From contig NZ_CP097384.1 of assembly GCF_024584705.1 (NCBI RefSeq), positions 5,766,001-5,830,000 on the forward strand: a stretch of DNA of 64,000 nt. Direction: 5' to 3'. Position numbers and translations under genes: made by a program. Below the pieces are notes generated by a model. That model saw only the letters and a list, made by a program, of their open reading frames with translations, was not told the DNA's origin and made no database searches. The DNA is from Blastopirellula sp. J2-11 (lineage in GTDB: Bacteria > Planctomycetota > Planctomycetia > Pirellulales > Pirellulaceae). Shown one piece after another: positions 43,358 through 51,222 of this stretch (position 1 is its first letter; each line of letters opens with the position of its first letter).

Positions 43358-43690
43358 TTGCCAAACTCGACCCGTCTTATGCCAGATCTTGGATGGGTGA
43401 TTGCGCAGCGGTTAGGCATTTTTGCTTAGGAACCGCGAAAAACGTGCGCACTATCAAATTCACCGATAGTGTCAGAGCTCTAGATTTCGGATTTCTTATT
43501 TTCCGCAAGGTATTACCTGATATCAGGTAACGACCACGCTTCGGTACTCCGCAAGCGATTTGGCATAGATTTCGCCATAGGATTGCTCTGCTTGCGACAT
43601 TACGTCGCAGGCGACTCGCCGACCCTTCGCCGCTTCGGAACAGGGCGAGGGGTATATCCCTCAACCATGGATGGATGAAAGGAAACGAGC
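43358..43690. other. intergenic region with a perfect 18-bp palindrome
   Basis: It contains TTACCTGATATCAGGTAA (43513-43530), a perfect palindrome about 160 bases before the next gene, and TGGATGGATGAAAGGAAACGAGC just before the ATG (AGGAAA as Shine-Dalgarno). No gene is supported. The palindrome may be an operator or an RNA hairpin. Confidence 0.5.
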
Positions 43691-44113
43691 ATGACTAGTC
43701 TCATCGCTGCGAGCATTCTGACGCTCGCCATCGCTGGCGCCGCTCCCCAGGAAACGGCTGCTGTCGATAAGGTCGACCTGATTGAGGTCAACCACCTTTA
43801 CGATCAACAAGGACGGCACGTGATCGACCAGCTCATTTTTTATGACTGGGACAGTTCACACGGCCGCTTCCAGGTTCGCGCCTGGCGATTGATCAAAAGT
43901 CCTGGGCAAATGCCGCAGCGCGACTGGAGCAAAGACACGTACGTTAGCTATTGGCGCGACATGCACGTGATGCGACGCGTTTACGCGAGTCGGATCAAAG
44001 AAACGTGGACCACCTACGATCCAGAGGTTCTCGAACGAGAAGTGCTGCCGATCGAATATCGCCAGGAACTAAGCCAGGCAGTCCCCTCGCGGCGGAGAAT
44101 CGCTTCGAACTAG
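43691..44113 (+). CDS. small secreted protein of unknown function
   Basis: 140 residues with a signal peptide (MTSLIAASILTLAIAGAAPQ). The mature part is Trp/Tyr-rich: VNHLYDQQGRHVIDQLIFYDWDSSHGRFQVRAWRLIK, then MPQRDWSKDTYVSYWRDMHVMRRVYASRIKETWTTYDPEV. It reads as one compact domain. I know of no assigned function. Confidence 0.75.
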   Translation: MTSLIAASILTLAIAGAAPQETAAVDKVDLIEVNHLYDQQGRHVIDQLIFYDWDSSHGRFQVRAWRLIKSPGQMPQRDWSKDTYVSYWRDMHVMRRVYASRIKETWTTYDPEVLEREVLPIEYRQELSQAVPSRRRIASN

Positions 44114-44186
44114 CGTCATTCTCGTCTATCGAGATTCCCCGTATAATTCTGTAGGAGACGTGATATTCGCCTACGGAAAGGGGCCG

Positions 44187-44636
44187 ATGGCCGAGACCAA
44201 CAAAATACTGATCGCCGACGATAATCAAGCCAACGTCGAACTGTTGGAAGCCTATCTCGCCGGAGTCGACTGCGATGTCGAAATCGCCGTCAACGGACAA
44301 GACGCGCTTGACAAAGCAGCCTCATTTGGGCCTGACTTGATTTTGCTCGACGTAATGATGCCAAAGCTGAACGGTTTTGAAGTTTGCCAAAAACTTAAGA
44401 GCGATCCGGCGACCTCCAGGATCATGATCCTCATGGTGACGGCGCTCAACGAACTTGGAGACATCGAACGTGCAGTTACTGCCGGGACAGATGATTTTCT
44501 CTCGAAACCCGTCAACAAAGTCGAGTTGCTCAAGCGCATATCGAACATGCTCCGCATCAAAGATATGCAGGACGAAAACGAGCGACTTCGGCGGTACATC
44601 GCTGACATGGAAACCGAGTCCGGACACGACGCGTAA
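44187..44636 (+). CDS. single-domain response regulator
   Basis: 149 residues from ATG 44187 (MAETNKILIADDN), with GGAAAGGGG upstream. The REC domain has the acidic pair Asp11-Asp12, phospho-acceptor Asp55 (LLDVMMPKLNGFEV), the switch Thr in MVTALN and Lys in FLSKPVN. The C-terminus is a short coiled coil (LLKRISNMLRIKDMQDENERLRRYIADMETE) with no DNA-binding domain, so it acts through protein contacts. No histidine kinase is adjacent. Confidence 0.93.
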   Translation: MAETNKILIADDNQANVELLEAYLAGVDCDVEIAVNGQDALDKAASFGPDLILLDVMMPKLNGFEVCQKLKSDPATSRIMILMVTALNELGDIERAVTAGTDDFLSKPVNKVELLKRISNMLRIKDMQDENERLRRYIADMETESGHDA

Positions 44637-44658
44637 GCGGCCAGAGGCCTAATCCGCT

Positions 44659-44843
44659 GGTTGGCCGCGATAGCTCCGCTATCGGGGCGGCGCAGCCGTA
44701 AGAGGCATCCATCGCCACGCGGCGGCTAATGCGACTGTCGATATCGCCAAACAGGTTGGCGAGCCGCCGATTTGACTTCAACCGCGGCATGATGCCTCTT
44801 ACCGACTTCGTCGGCCCCGATAGCGGAGCTATCGGGGCGAACC
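44659..44843. repeat. composite palindromic element 4
   Basis: Arms 44659-44708 and 44792-44843 are imperfect inverted repeats of about 50 bp (GGTTGGCCGCGATAGCTCCG... / ...CGGAGCTATCGGGGCGAACC), each containing its own short palindrome around GATAGC-GGAGCTATC. The left arm is identical over 50 bp to the reverse complement of 16956-17005 inside element 1. It fills the response-regulator/def gap. Confidence 0.85.
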
Positions 44844-44853
44844 ACTTCATTCG

Positions 44854-45438
44854 CTAGCAATACGTCGCTTCATACTGCTGACGACGCTCGGCGATCTCTT
44901 CATCGGTTGGCATTCCGCCGACGTCGCGGCGGCTTTTGAAGTCGATGACGAACTCTTCGATGTCGTAGGCGATTTCTTGGATCGCTGAGGGCTGCATCCG
45001 ATCAAAGAACATGATTCCGTCCAGGTGATCGGTTTCGTGCTGCACGACCCGGGCCAGCATGCCGTCAATTCTCTGGCTGAAGAGTTCCCCTTGCAGGTTG
45101 TAGGCGTCAAACTGGATCTCGGCGGGTCGCTTTACTGGACCAAATACCTGCGGCAGGCTCAAACAGCCTTCTTCCTCTTCTTCGTTCCCTTTGGGGCGCG
45201 AGATGACTGGGTTGATGAAAACCAGTTCTTCCCCTTCTCCCTTGGTCCCGGACAGATTGGCCACAAACAGGCGAATCGGCAGATCGACCTGATTCGCGGC
45301 GAGTCCGATGCCCCGATTCTCGTACATCAGCTCGAACATCTCTGCGACGATCTTGCGCAGATCGGCGTCAACCCGTTTGACCGGTTTGGATTGGTAACGA
45401 AGCGTGGGATGCGGATAATGGACAACTTCAAGCGGCAA
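44854..45438 (-). CDS. def: peptide deformylase
   Basis: 194 residues. I choose TTG 45438 (MPLEVVHYPHPTLRY) because AGGAG (45450-45446) lies seven bases upstream; a TTG at 45453 would put that site inside the gene. The three family motifs are complete: GIGLAANQ (43-50), EGCLSLP (90-96, metal ligand Cys92) and QHETDHLDG (metal ligands His134 and His138, catalytic Glu135). It removes the N-formyl group from new proteins, completing the fmt/metG pathway. A poly-Glu stretch precedes motif 2. Confidence 0.96.
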   Translation of the reverse strand: MPLEVVHYPHPTLRYQSKPVKRVDADLRKIVAEMFELMYENRGIGLAANQVDLPIRLFVANLSGTKGEGEELVFINPVISRPKGNEEEEEGCLSLPQVFGPVKRPAEIQFDAYNLQGELFSQRIDGMLARVVQHETDHLDGIMFFDRMQPSAIQEIAYDIEEFVIDFKSRRDVGGMPTDEEIAERRQQYEATYC

Positions 45439-45445
45439 CGGACAA

Positions 45446-45450
45446 CTCCT
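45446..45450 (-). promoter_or_regulatory. ribosome binding site that sets the def start
   Basis: AGGAG on the minus strand, seven bases before TTG 45438. A -10-like TATAAT is at 45508-45503 on the same strand, without a clear -35. Confidence 0.6.
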
Positions 45451-45630
45451 CAATGAGCCTCTTTCCCATCTGGGAACACGAGGGCATGGCGATAATCCAC
45501 CAATTATAGGCGAAATCTCCGTTCGGGGGAGGATGCTGACCGCCGGCGCAGCTGCAAATCCCCGCGACAGCTGAACTGACGCGCGATCCCCTGCATCACC
45601 AGAATCCCCAATGGCTAAAATGGGGCGAGC

Positions 45631-45663
45631 AAAAACGGCTTCGATCGTCTGGCGATCGGAGCC
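45631..45663 (-). terminator. terminator of the DUF1570 gene
   Basis: On the minus strand GGCTCCGATCG pairs with CGATCGAAGCC (one mismatch), followed by GTTTTTG. It starts 14 bases after the gene's stop. Confidence 0.8.
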
Positions 45664-45676
45664 TGGGCGACGCCGC

Positions 45677-47131
45677 TTACCTAGCGTCTTCCAGAGTTTT
45701 CTCCAGATCGGTTTTCAGCGAACGCATGTAGGCGCGCCACTCGCCGTCCAGGGCCCGCTTGTCTTCACCGAAGACTTGGTCAAACACCTTTTGCAATTCG
45801 TCCGGCTGGGCATGACTTGCTTTGGGAAGCTTGCCCAGTTCGCGATAGTACTCGACCAGCTTGTCGAAATGCTTTTCCATGAGAAAGTGGGTCAAGGCCC
45901 ACGCTTGGCCATAAGCGTGCAACGTCGCAAAGTTGTTGGCCGAGCGGGTAAAGATTTGATCCGATGCGATGAAATCGATGTTAGAAACGCTACTGAGGGG
46001 AGCAAGTTCCCGGTACCATTCCAGTCGTTCCGCGTTCACCGCGCCAATCCCGCTCCAGGCCGCTTGCTTGGGAGATTCAAAATAGGTGGCCAGACCTTCG
46101 GCGACCCAAACCGGAATGGGAGAGTCGGCCGGCATCAGCCCCGTGTTGGCGGCCAGTTGATGGGTCGCTTCGTGACTGACGACTTCGATGTCGAGATTCT
46201 CTCGTTTCACTTCAATCAAAAGGCTCAGCGTATCGGCAAAGCGGATCACATCGGCCATCCCCCGGATCTTGCGGCGGACGATCTCGTCTCGTTCTGACTG
46301 GATTTTCTTGTTCAGAAGATTGAGCACCTCGAACGACTCGTCGGTTCCCTGGTCGTAAAAGACGGCCACATTGTCGATACGATGGTAGAACCCGGCCGCC
46401 GACGCCAAGTCAGGGCCCAACAAATTCACGAACTGGAGGTATTCTCGATGCTCGGCGAAGAGAACCACCATCAACAGCTTGTCAGGCACATCCAGTTCGA
46501 CCCCTTCCAGGCAGAACTTCATCAGGAAGCTTTCGTAGACCGTTTCCAGCAGCGTGAGACGTTCCTCGGCACGCGTCATCCCGGTGCGTTCATCCTTTTT
46601 ACCAGAGGTATCGTGTAACAACAGAAAATGCTTACTGCGGAGGAATTTCATATCCGCGCGGTTCTTCGTGAAGTCCCGCATGATCTTTTCCTGCGCCGGG
46701 TCGATCGGTATCGGCTTGTCGACCGCCTGCTTTAATTCGACCAACTTCTTCACGCGATCGTCTTGGGGATCAATTTCCCAAGCCGCTCTGCAGGCCTGAT
46801 AGAAGAGATCCAACTTGCCGATCTTTAACGCATGCTGGGCCGCATCGAGACAGCCAGCAAGATCGCTGGCCGCTTTGGCCGTACTCAACTCATTGGCGGC
46901 TTGCGACTGAACGGAACGAACTTTGTAGATCTTGACGTCCGCGGCGCTCATGTACAGATTGCCGAACGTCGCATGCCGAAACGTGACGTTTGCACCTGGG
47001 TTAACGGTGGCTCGGCCTTGAAGAACAAAAACCAAACCCGTTCCGGGAACGTTATACAGAACCAAGTCCGCACAGGATTGCGATACGCAGGCCAACCCCA
47101 GCATCAGTCCTAAGAGGCCTCGAACAATCAT
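45677..47131 (-). CDS. secreted DUF1570 metallopeptidase-like protein
   Basis: 484 residues with a signal peptide (MIVRGLLGLMLGLACVSQSCA). An N-terminal beta-rich part (20-75) is followed by a helical, partly TPR-like stretch, then the DUF1570 domain. The gluzincin-like site is H320-E-A-T-H324 (VVSHEATHQLAANTG), followed by VWVAEGLATYFESP, which supplies the third ligand Glu. DUF1570 is strongly enriched in planctomycetes. Peptidase activity is likely from the motif but not proven. Divergent from the vWA-ExbBD operon. Confidence 0.88.
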   Translation of the reverse strand: MIVRGLLGLMLGLACVSQSCADLVLYNVPGTGLVFVLQGRATVNPGANVTFRHATFGNLYMSAADVKIYKVRSVQSQAANELSTAKAASDLAGCLDAAQHALKIGKLDLFYQACRAAWEIDPQDDRVKKLVELKQAVDKPIPIDPAQEKIMRDFTKNRADMKFLRSKHFLLLHDTSGKKDERTGMTRAEERLTLLETVYESFLMKFCLEGVELDVPDKLLMVVLFAEHREYLQFVNLLGPDLASAAGFYHRIDNVAVFYDQGTDESFEVLNLLNKKIQSERDEIVRRKIRGMADVIRFADTLSLLIEVKRENLDIEVVSHEATHQLAANTGLMPADSPIPVWVAEGLATYFESPKQAAWSGIGAVNAERLEWYRELAPLSSVSNIDFIASDQIFTRSANNFATLHAYGQAWALTHFLMEKHFDKLVEYYRELGKLPKASHAQPDELQKVFDQVFGEDKRALDGEWRAYMRSLKTDLEKTLEDAR

Positions 47132-47477
47132 GACAACCTATTGGAAAAAAGAGGAACGGTGGGTAACTCGCCCCCCGAATTATGTCCTGGATTGCCGGCG
47201 AGAGCAAAATCATCTTTAGAAACTTTGGCCCAATTGCCCCGAAGTCGGCGCAAAACGGAGGCGCCATGCATTGGAAATCGGCGAACTCTCCGTTCGTAGG
47301 AGCCGAACGGCAAATTTCGCCCCAAATTGCGAAAACCGGGCATAATAAGTAGCAGAGCGAAGCCGCTAGCAACATCGGCCGCGGATCCAACGTTGACCCC
47401 AGATAGACGCCGCTCTAGAATCCGCGCCCTAGGCGCGGCTCGCGCCTTCCTTTCCCTATAACTACTTCCGGTCACTG
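47132..47477. other. divergent DUF1570/vWA intergenic region
   Basis: 346 bases without a gene. TATAAC (47457-47462) and CATAAT (47341-47346) are -10 candidates for the plus operon, but neither has a convincing -35. Confidence 0.4.
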
Positions 47478-48467
47478 ATGATCGCACCTGTCCATCTACC
47501 TGACGCCGAGAGCGAGAAAGCGAAACGCCGTTTTGCGTTGCCGGCCTGGCTGATGTCAATGCTGGTGCATGCGTCAGTCATCGTCGTGTTGGCGATCACC
47601 ATCCGCTCGGCGCCGCGCGGCGCCGCGAGCGAACCAAGTCGCAGCGGCGGCATTGTCCTGGCCGAGCGTTCGGATGGCCGAACCGACTACGTCGACGGCG
47701 ACCAGAACGACGCCGCCGACGCGGCCAATGCTCCGTCGACCGCCGAAGCGGTGATGTCCGAAAGTTTGCCTTCGGCCGACCAACCGCCGTTGGATATGAC
47801 CGGCTTTCTGCCGACCGGCGAAGGGGGCGAAACCGACGGGTCCGATAGGACCGGCCTCCCCAGCGCCAGCGGCTTGACCGGAGGCGGCGGAGGCTCGAAG
47901 TCCGGCATTGACGGCGCCGGCACAACGCGCGTGTTTGGGATCGAAGGAACCGGCAGCAAGTTCGCCTACGTCTTTGATCGCTCCGGCAGCATGGGCAACT
48001 CGGCTGGCCGCCCGCTGGCCGCCGCCAAAGGCGAGTTACTGGCAAGTCTGCGCGAGCTCGACAAACTGCATCAATTTCAAATCATCTTCTATAACGAAGA
48101 ACCGCGCGTCTTTAACCCGCTGGGCGGAACGCCGCGGCTGATGTTCGCCGACGAACAAGGCAAAGCCCTCGCCGAACAATTTGTGGGCAGCATTGTCGCG
48201 AGCGGCGGTACGCAGCATCTGAAGGCGCTGTACATGGCGTTGGCCATGAGCCCTGACGTTATCTTCTTTTTAACCGACGCTGACGGCTCGCCGAGCGAAG
48301 AAGAGATGGCCGACATTCGCCGTCGCAACCGCAGCGCCGTGATCAACACGATCGAGTTTGGGGTCGGCCCCTGGGACGGTCGCCGCAACTTTCTCGTTCG
48401 TTTGGCCGAAGAGAACGGCGGACAGCACGTTTACGTCGACACCTCCAAGTTGAGGGCGCGCCGTTGA
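47478..48467 (+). CDS. von Willebrand A protein with TonB/TolA-like membrane anchor
   Basis: 329 residues. A basic cytosolic N-terminus (KAKRR) leads to one membrane helix (about 22-43). The helix contains Ser27-x3-His31 and Leu38 in the spacing of the TonB/TolA SHLS motif used to contact ExbB/ExbD; the final Ser is at 44 instead of 42. A Gly/Ser/Asp-rich periplasmic linker (about 45-155) follows, then a vWA domain with MIDAS D167-x-S169-x-S171 (FDRSGSMG), GGTQHL and TDADG. It starts the six-gene operon with ExbB and two ExbD. The TonB beta domain is absent. I propose that it is the energy-transducing effector. Confidence 0.85.
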   Translation: MIAPVHLPDAESEKAKRRFALPAWLMSMLVHASVIVVLAITIRSAPRGAASEPSRSGGIVLAERSDGRTDYVDGDQNDAADAANAPSTAEAVMSESLPSADQPPLDMTGFLPTGEGGETDGSDRTGLPSASGLTGGGGGSKSGIDGAGTTRVFGIEGTGSKFAYVFDRSGSMGNSAGRPLAAAKGELLASLRELDKLHQFQIIFYNEEPRVFNPLGGTPRLMFADEQGKALAEQFVGSIVASGGTQHLKALYMALAMSPDVIFFLTDADGSPSEEEMADIRRRNRSAVINTIEFGVGPWDGRRNFLVRLAEENGGQHVYVDTSKLRARR

Positions 48468-49492
48468 ACCTGCTTCGCTTGATTTTGTTCGCGCTGCTGT
48501 TGGTCCTCGGCGGCGCCGTCGGCGCCGCTGCCGAAGATCGCGTCTATCTGCAGCACTCGGTCGACTCGCGTGCGCCGGAAGTCTATGTCGGCGACGTGAA
48601 CGACTTTACCGGCGAAACCTTGAAGATGACGACGCTGAGCGGCCGGCAGATCGAGATTCCCGCCGCCAAAGTAGCACAGGTCGACTCGGATTGGCCCGAG
48701 AAGATGCGCCAAGCACAAGCCCTTGCCGCCCAAAAAAAGTTTGCCGAAGCCGAGATCGCATTCCAAGCAGCCTATCGCGCCGAACCGCGACCATGGGTCA
48801 AACGCATGTTGATCGCCGAGATGGCCCGCTGTCGACGAAATCTCGGTCGCAATGATGCAGCCGGCGACGCCTTTTTGGCGCTGGTCGCATCGGATCCTTA
48901 CACGCCGTATCTCGATGCGATGCCGTTGGCCTGGAAGACCGGCGAGCCTGACGTCAACTTGCATCGCGCGGCGATCGCCTGGCTAGAGAAAACCGATTCT
49001 CCCCACGCCCAACTGATGGGAGCCAGCTTTTTGCTCAGCGCCGCCGAACGAAGTCAGGCCATCGCGGCGCTGCAAAAACTGCGCACGGCCGCTCCTGCCG
49101 AGTTGGCCTTGCTGGCCGAAATGCAACTTTGGCGCACCGAGCCGCCGACGACGCAAACCGCCGATCGAATTGCCGAACGTCGTCCCCAAGTGGAACGCCT
49201 GCCGCGGACCGTGCAAAGCGGCCCGCGACTTTTGCTGGGTGACGCGCTTGCCCGCGACGGACAGCCGGAATCCGCGGCGCTCGAATACTTGCGGATCCCG
49301 ATCCTCGACAACGTCGACCGACCGCTGGCGGCCGAAGCGCTGTTGCGGGCCGGCAAACAACTAGAATTATTGGGGCGCCCGGTGCAAGCCAAGCGTCTCT
49401 ATCGCGAAATCATTACTGACTACCCCGCCGCCAATGCGATCGCCCGAGAGGCTTCCGCACGCATGGAACAAGCAGGCGGCGCCTCGCCGTAA
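48464..49492 (+). CDS. secreted TPR-like protein
   Basis: 342 residues from TTG 48464, overlapping the previous stop as TTGA. A signal peptide (MNLLRLILFALLLVLGGAVGAAAED) is followed by a short beta domain (VYVGDVNDFTGETLKMTTLSGRQIEIPAAKVAQVDSDW). Then come TPR-like helical pairs (AQALAAQKKFAEAEIAFQAAYRAEPRPWVKRMLIAEM; AALEYLRIPILDNVDRPLAAEALLRAGKQLELLGRPVQAKRLYREIITDYP). Probably a periplasmic scaffold. Coupled to the vWA and ExbB genes. Confidence 0.82.
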   Translation: MNLLRLILFALLLVLGGAVGAAAEDRVYLQHSVDSRAPEVYVGDVNDFTGETLKMTTLSGRQIEIPAAKVAQVDSDWPEKMRQAQALAAQKKFAEAEIAFQAAYRAEPRPWVKRMLIAEMARCRRNLGRNDAAGDAFLALVASDPYTPYLDAMPLAWKTGEPDVNLHRAAIAWLEKTDSPHAQLMGASFLLSAAERSQAIAALQKLRTAAPAELALLAEMQLWRTEPPTTQTADRIAERRPQVERLPRTVQSGPRLLLGDALARDGQPESAALEYLRIPILDNVDRPLAAEALLRAGKQLELLGRPVQAKRLYREIITDYPAANAIAREASARMEQAGGASP

Positions 49493-49496
49493 GGAG
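49491..49496 (+). promoter_or_regulatory. ribosome binding site that sets the exbB start
   Basis: AAGGAG, six bases before TTG 49503. The next ATG (49512) would be 15 bases away. The site overlaps the stop codon of the preceding gene. Confidence 0.65.
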
Positions 49497-49502
49497 ACGA
49501 AC

Positions 49503-50342
49503 TTGGCGAATATGACGCGCATCATGATCTGGTCCCTCGCGCTGACGTTGATCGGCGGCGGCTACTGGTTCATCACGCAGCAACCCTCGGTTGCAACCAC
49601 GCTATTGGCGCAAGACGCGAACACGCCGGCTGGCGCTGCGCCGCTTGAGAGTCCCCCCAGCCAACCGGCGGAAGGGACCGGCTTTATCGACATTTTGCTT
49701 TCCGGCGGGATCGTCGGCAATTTGATCATGCTGCTGTTGCTCGCGCTCTCGTTGACCGCAGCTTACCTCGTTTTTGAACATGCGATGGCGATTCGCCACA
49801 AAGAGCTTTCGCCGCCAGGACTGGCCGATGAAGTCCGCGAGCAGTTGATCGCCGGCAACGTGAAGGAAGCGGAAAAGGTTTGCCATACGCATCCCAGCTT
49901 TCTGTCGTTTGTATTGTTAAGCGGGATCGCCGAACTCGACAGCGGTTGGACCGGCGTCGAGAAGGCGCTTGAAGATTCAGTCGCTGAGCAGTCAGCACGG
50001 CTCTTTCGCAAGATCGAGTACCTCTCGGTGATCGGCAACATCGCGCCGATGGTCGGTCTGCTAGGGACGGTGACCGGGATGATTTTCGCTTTCCAGCAAG
50101 TCGCCAGCACGCAAGGCGCCGCCGGCGCGGCTGATCTGGCGGAAGGAATTTATCAAGCGCTGGTCACCACGGTCGGCGGACTACTGGTCGCGATTCCTTC
50201 GCTCGGCGCATTCGCCGTGTTTCGCAACTGGGTCGACGAATTGGTCGCGGAATGCGCCTATGAAGCGCAGCAGGTCTTCACACCGCTCAAACGTCGCCGT
50301 CGTCAAACGGCCGCTCCCACGCAGGGAGGCCGCAGCGGATGA
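49503..50342 (+). CDS. exbB: MotA/TolQ/ExbB proton-channel protein
   Basis: 279 residues from TTG 49503. An extra N-terminal helix (WSLALTLIGGGYWF) with a periplasmic Pro-rich linker precedes the core. The core has a helix at about 63-85 (IVGNLIMLLLLALSLTAAYLVF), a cytosolic domain, and the paired C-terminal helices with NIAPMVGLLGTVTGMIFAFQQV and ALVTTVGGLLVAIPSLGAF, the ExbB signature containing the proton-path Thr residues. It forms the pentameric stator that converts proton flow into motion. The added N-terminal helix is common in planctomycete and proteobacterial ExbB variants. Confidence 0.93.
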   Translation: MANMTRIMIWSLALTLIGGGYWFITQQPSVATTLLAQDANTPAGAAPLESPPSQPAEGTGFIDILLSGGIVGNLIMLLLLALSLTAAYLVFEHAMAIRHKELSPPGLADEVREQLIAGNVKEAEKVCHTHPSFLSFVLLSGIAELDSGWTGVEKALEDSVAEQSARLFRKIEYLSVIGNIAPMVGLLGTVTGMIFAFQQVASTQGAAGAADLAEGIYQALVTTVGGLLVAIPSLGAFAVFRNWVDELVAECAYEAQQVFTPLKRRRRQTAAPTQGGRSG

Positions 50343-50767
50343 AAGTCCACGCCAACCTCAGGCCAGGACAATTCGACTTCAACATGACGCCGATGATCGA
50401 CGTCGTCTTTTTGTTGATCATTTTCTTTCTCGTCTCCAGCCATTTGGCGAAACAAGAAAGTCAATTGCCGCTGCCGTTGCCGACCGCGGAAACCGGCAAC
50501 GAGATCATCGACGACGAACGTCCGCGCGTGGTGGTCAACGTCGCAAAAGATGGTCGCGTCTTGTTGGCGGGCAAGCCGGTGACGCTGGAAGAAATCGGCC
50601 AGCGACTCGAGTTTCAGCGCAGCCAATCAGGCGACGACCTGGAAGTTCGTATTCGCTGCGATCGTGATGTCGCCTACGAACATGTGAAACCCATCATGTT
50701 GGCCGCCGCCGAAGCCGGCGTCTGGAACGTGAACTTTGCGGTGATTCGCGGGGAGGACGCTCGCTGA
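50339..50767 (+). CDS. exbD: ExbD/TolR protein, first copy
   Basis: 142 residues, start overlapping exbB stop (ATGA). One N-terminal helix (FNMTPMIDVVFLLIIFFLVS) carries the essential protonatable Asp21. A periplasmic domain follows (RPRVVVNVAKDGRVLLAGKPVTLEEIGQRL ... VRIRCDRDVAYEHVKPIMLAAAEAGVWNVNFAV). Standard TolR/ExbD fold and length. Confidence 0.95.
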   Translation: MKVHANLRPGQFDFNMTPMIDVVFLLIIFFLVSSHLAKQESQLPLPLPTAETGNEIIDDERPRVVVNVAKDGRVLLAGKPVTLEEIGQRLEFQRSQSGDDLEVRIRCDRDVAYEHVKPIMLAAAEAGVWNVNFAVIRGEDAR

Positions 50768-51213
50768 TGCGCCGCTCGTCTCCCTACGTCGACCGCCAGA
50801 GTTTACAGATTTCGATGACGCCGATGATCGACGTCGTCTTCCTGCTGCTGGTCTTCTTTTTGTGGACCGCCAGCTTTCAGGTCGTCGAGTATTCGCTTCC
50901 CAGCAACCTGACGCCGCAGATGGGAACCGGCGCTAACGTCCAACCGCCCCCCGAGCTGGCCGACTTTGAGCAAGTGGTCGTTCGCCTGACCGAAGAACGG
51001 GGCCGTTTGGTCTGGAAGGTAAACGATCAACCCCGTTTTCAACTATCCGAGGTGCGTCAATTGATGCAGACGTTGGCCTCGATCAAGAACGACGTGCCGC
51101 TGGTGATTGACGCCGATGGCGCCGTCGGAGTCGGCGACGTGATCGACATCTATGACCTGGCCCGTGAGCTGAATTTTCAAGACATCCAATTCGCCGTCGA
51201 CGCAAAAAGCTGA
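50767..51213 (+). CDS. exbD: ExbD/TolR protein, second copy
   Basis: 148 residues, start sharing one base with the previous stop (TGATG). ISMTPMIDVVFLLLVFFLW carries the essential Asp22. The periplasmic domain (EQVVVRLTEERGRLVWKVNDQPRFQLSEVRQLMQTLASIKNDVPLVIDADGAVGVGDVIDIYDLARELNFQDIQFAV) is diverged from the first copy. ExbB pentamers enclose an ExbD dimer, so the two copies could form a heterodimer. Confidence 0.95.
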   Translation: MRRSSPYVDRQSLQISMTPMIDVVFLLLVFFLWTASFQVVEYSLPSNLTPQMGTGANVQPPPELADFEQVVVRLTEERGRLVWKVNDQPRFQLSEVRQLMQTLASIKNDVPLVIDADGAVGVGDVIDIYDLARELNFQDIQFAVDAKS

Positions 51214-51222
51214 GCGTTCGTC

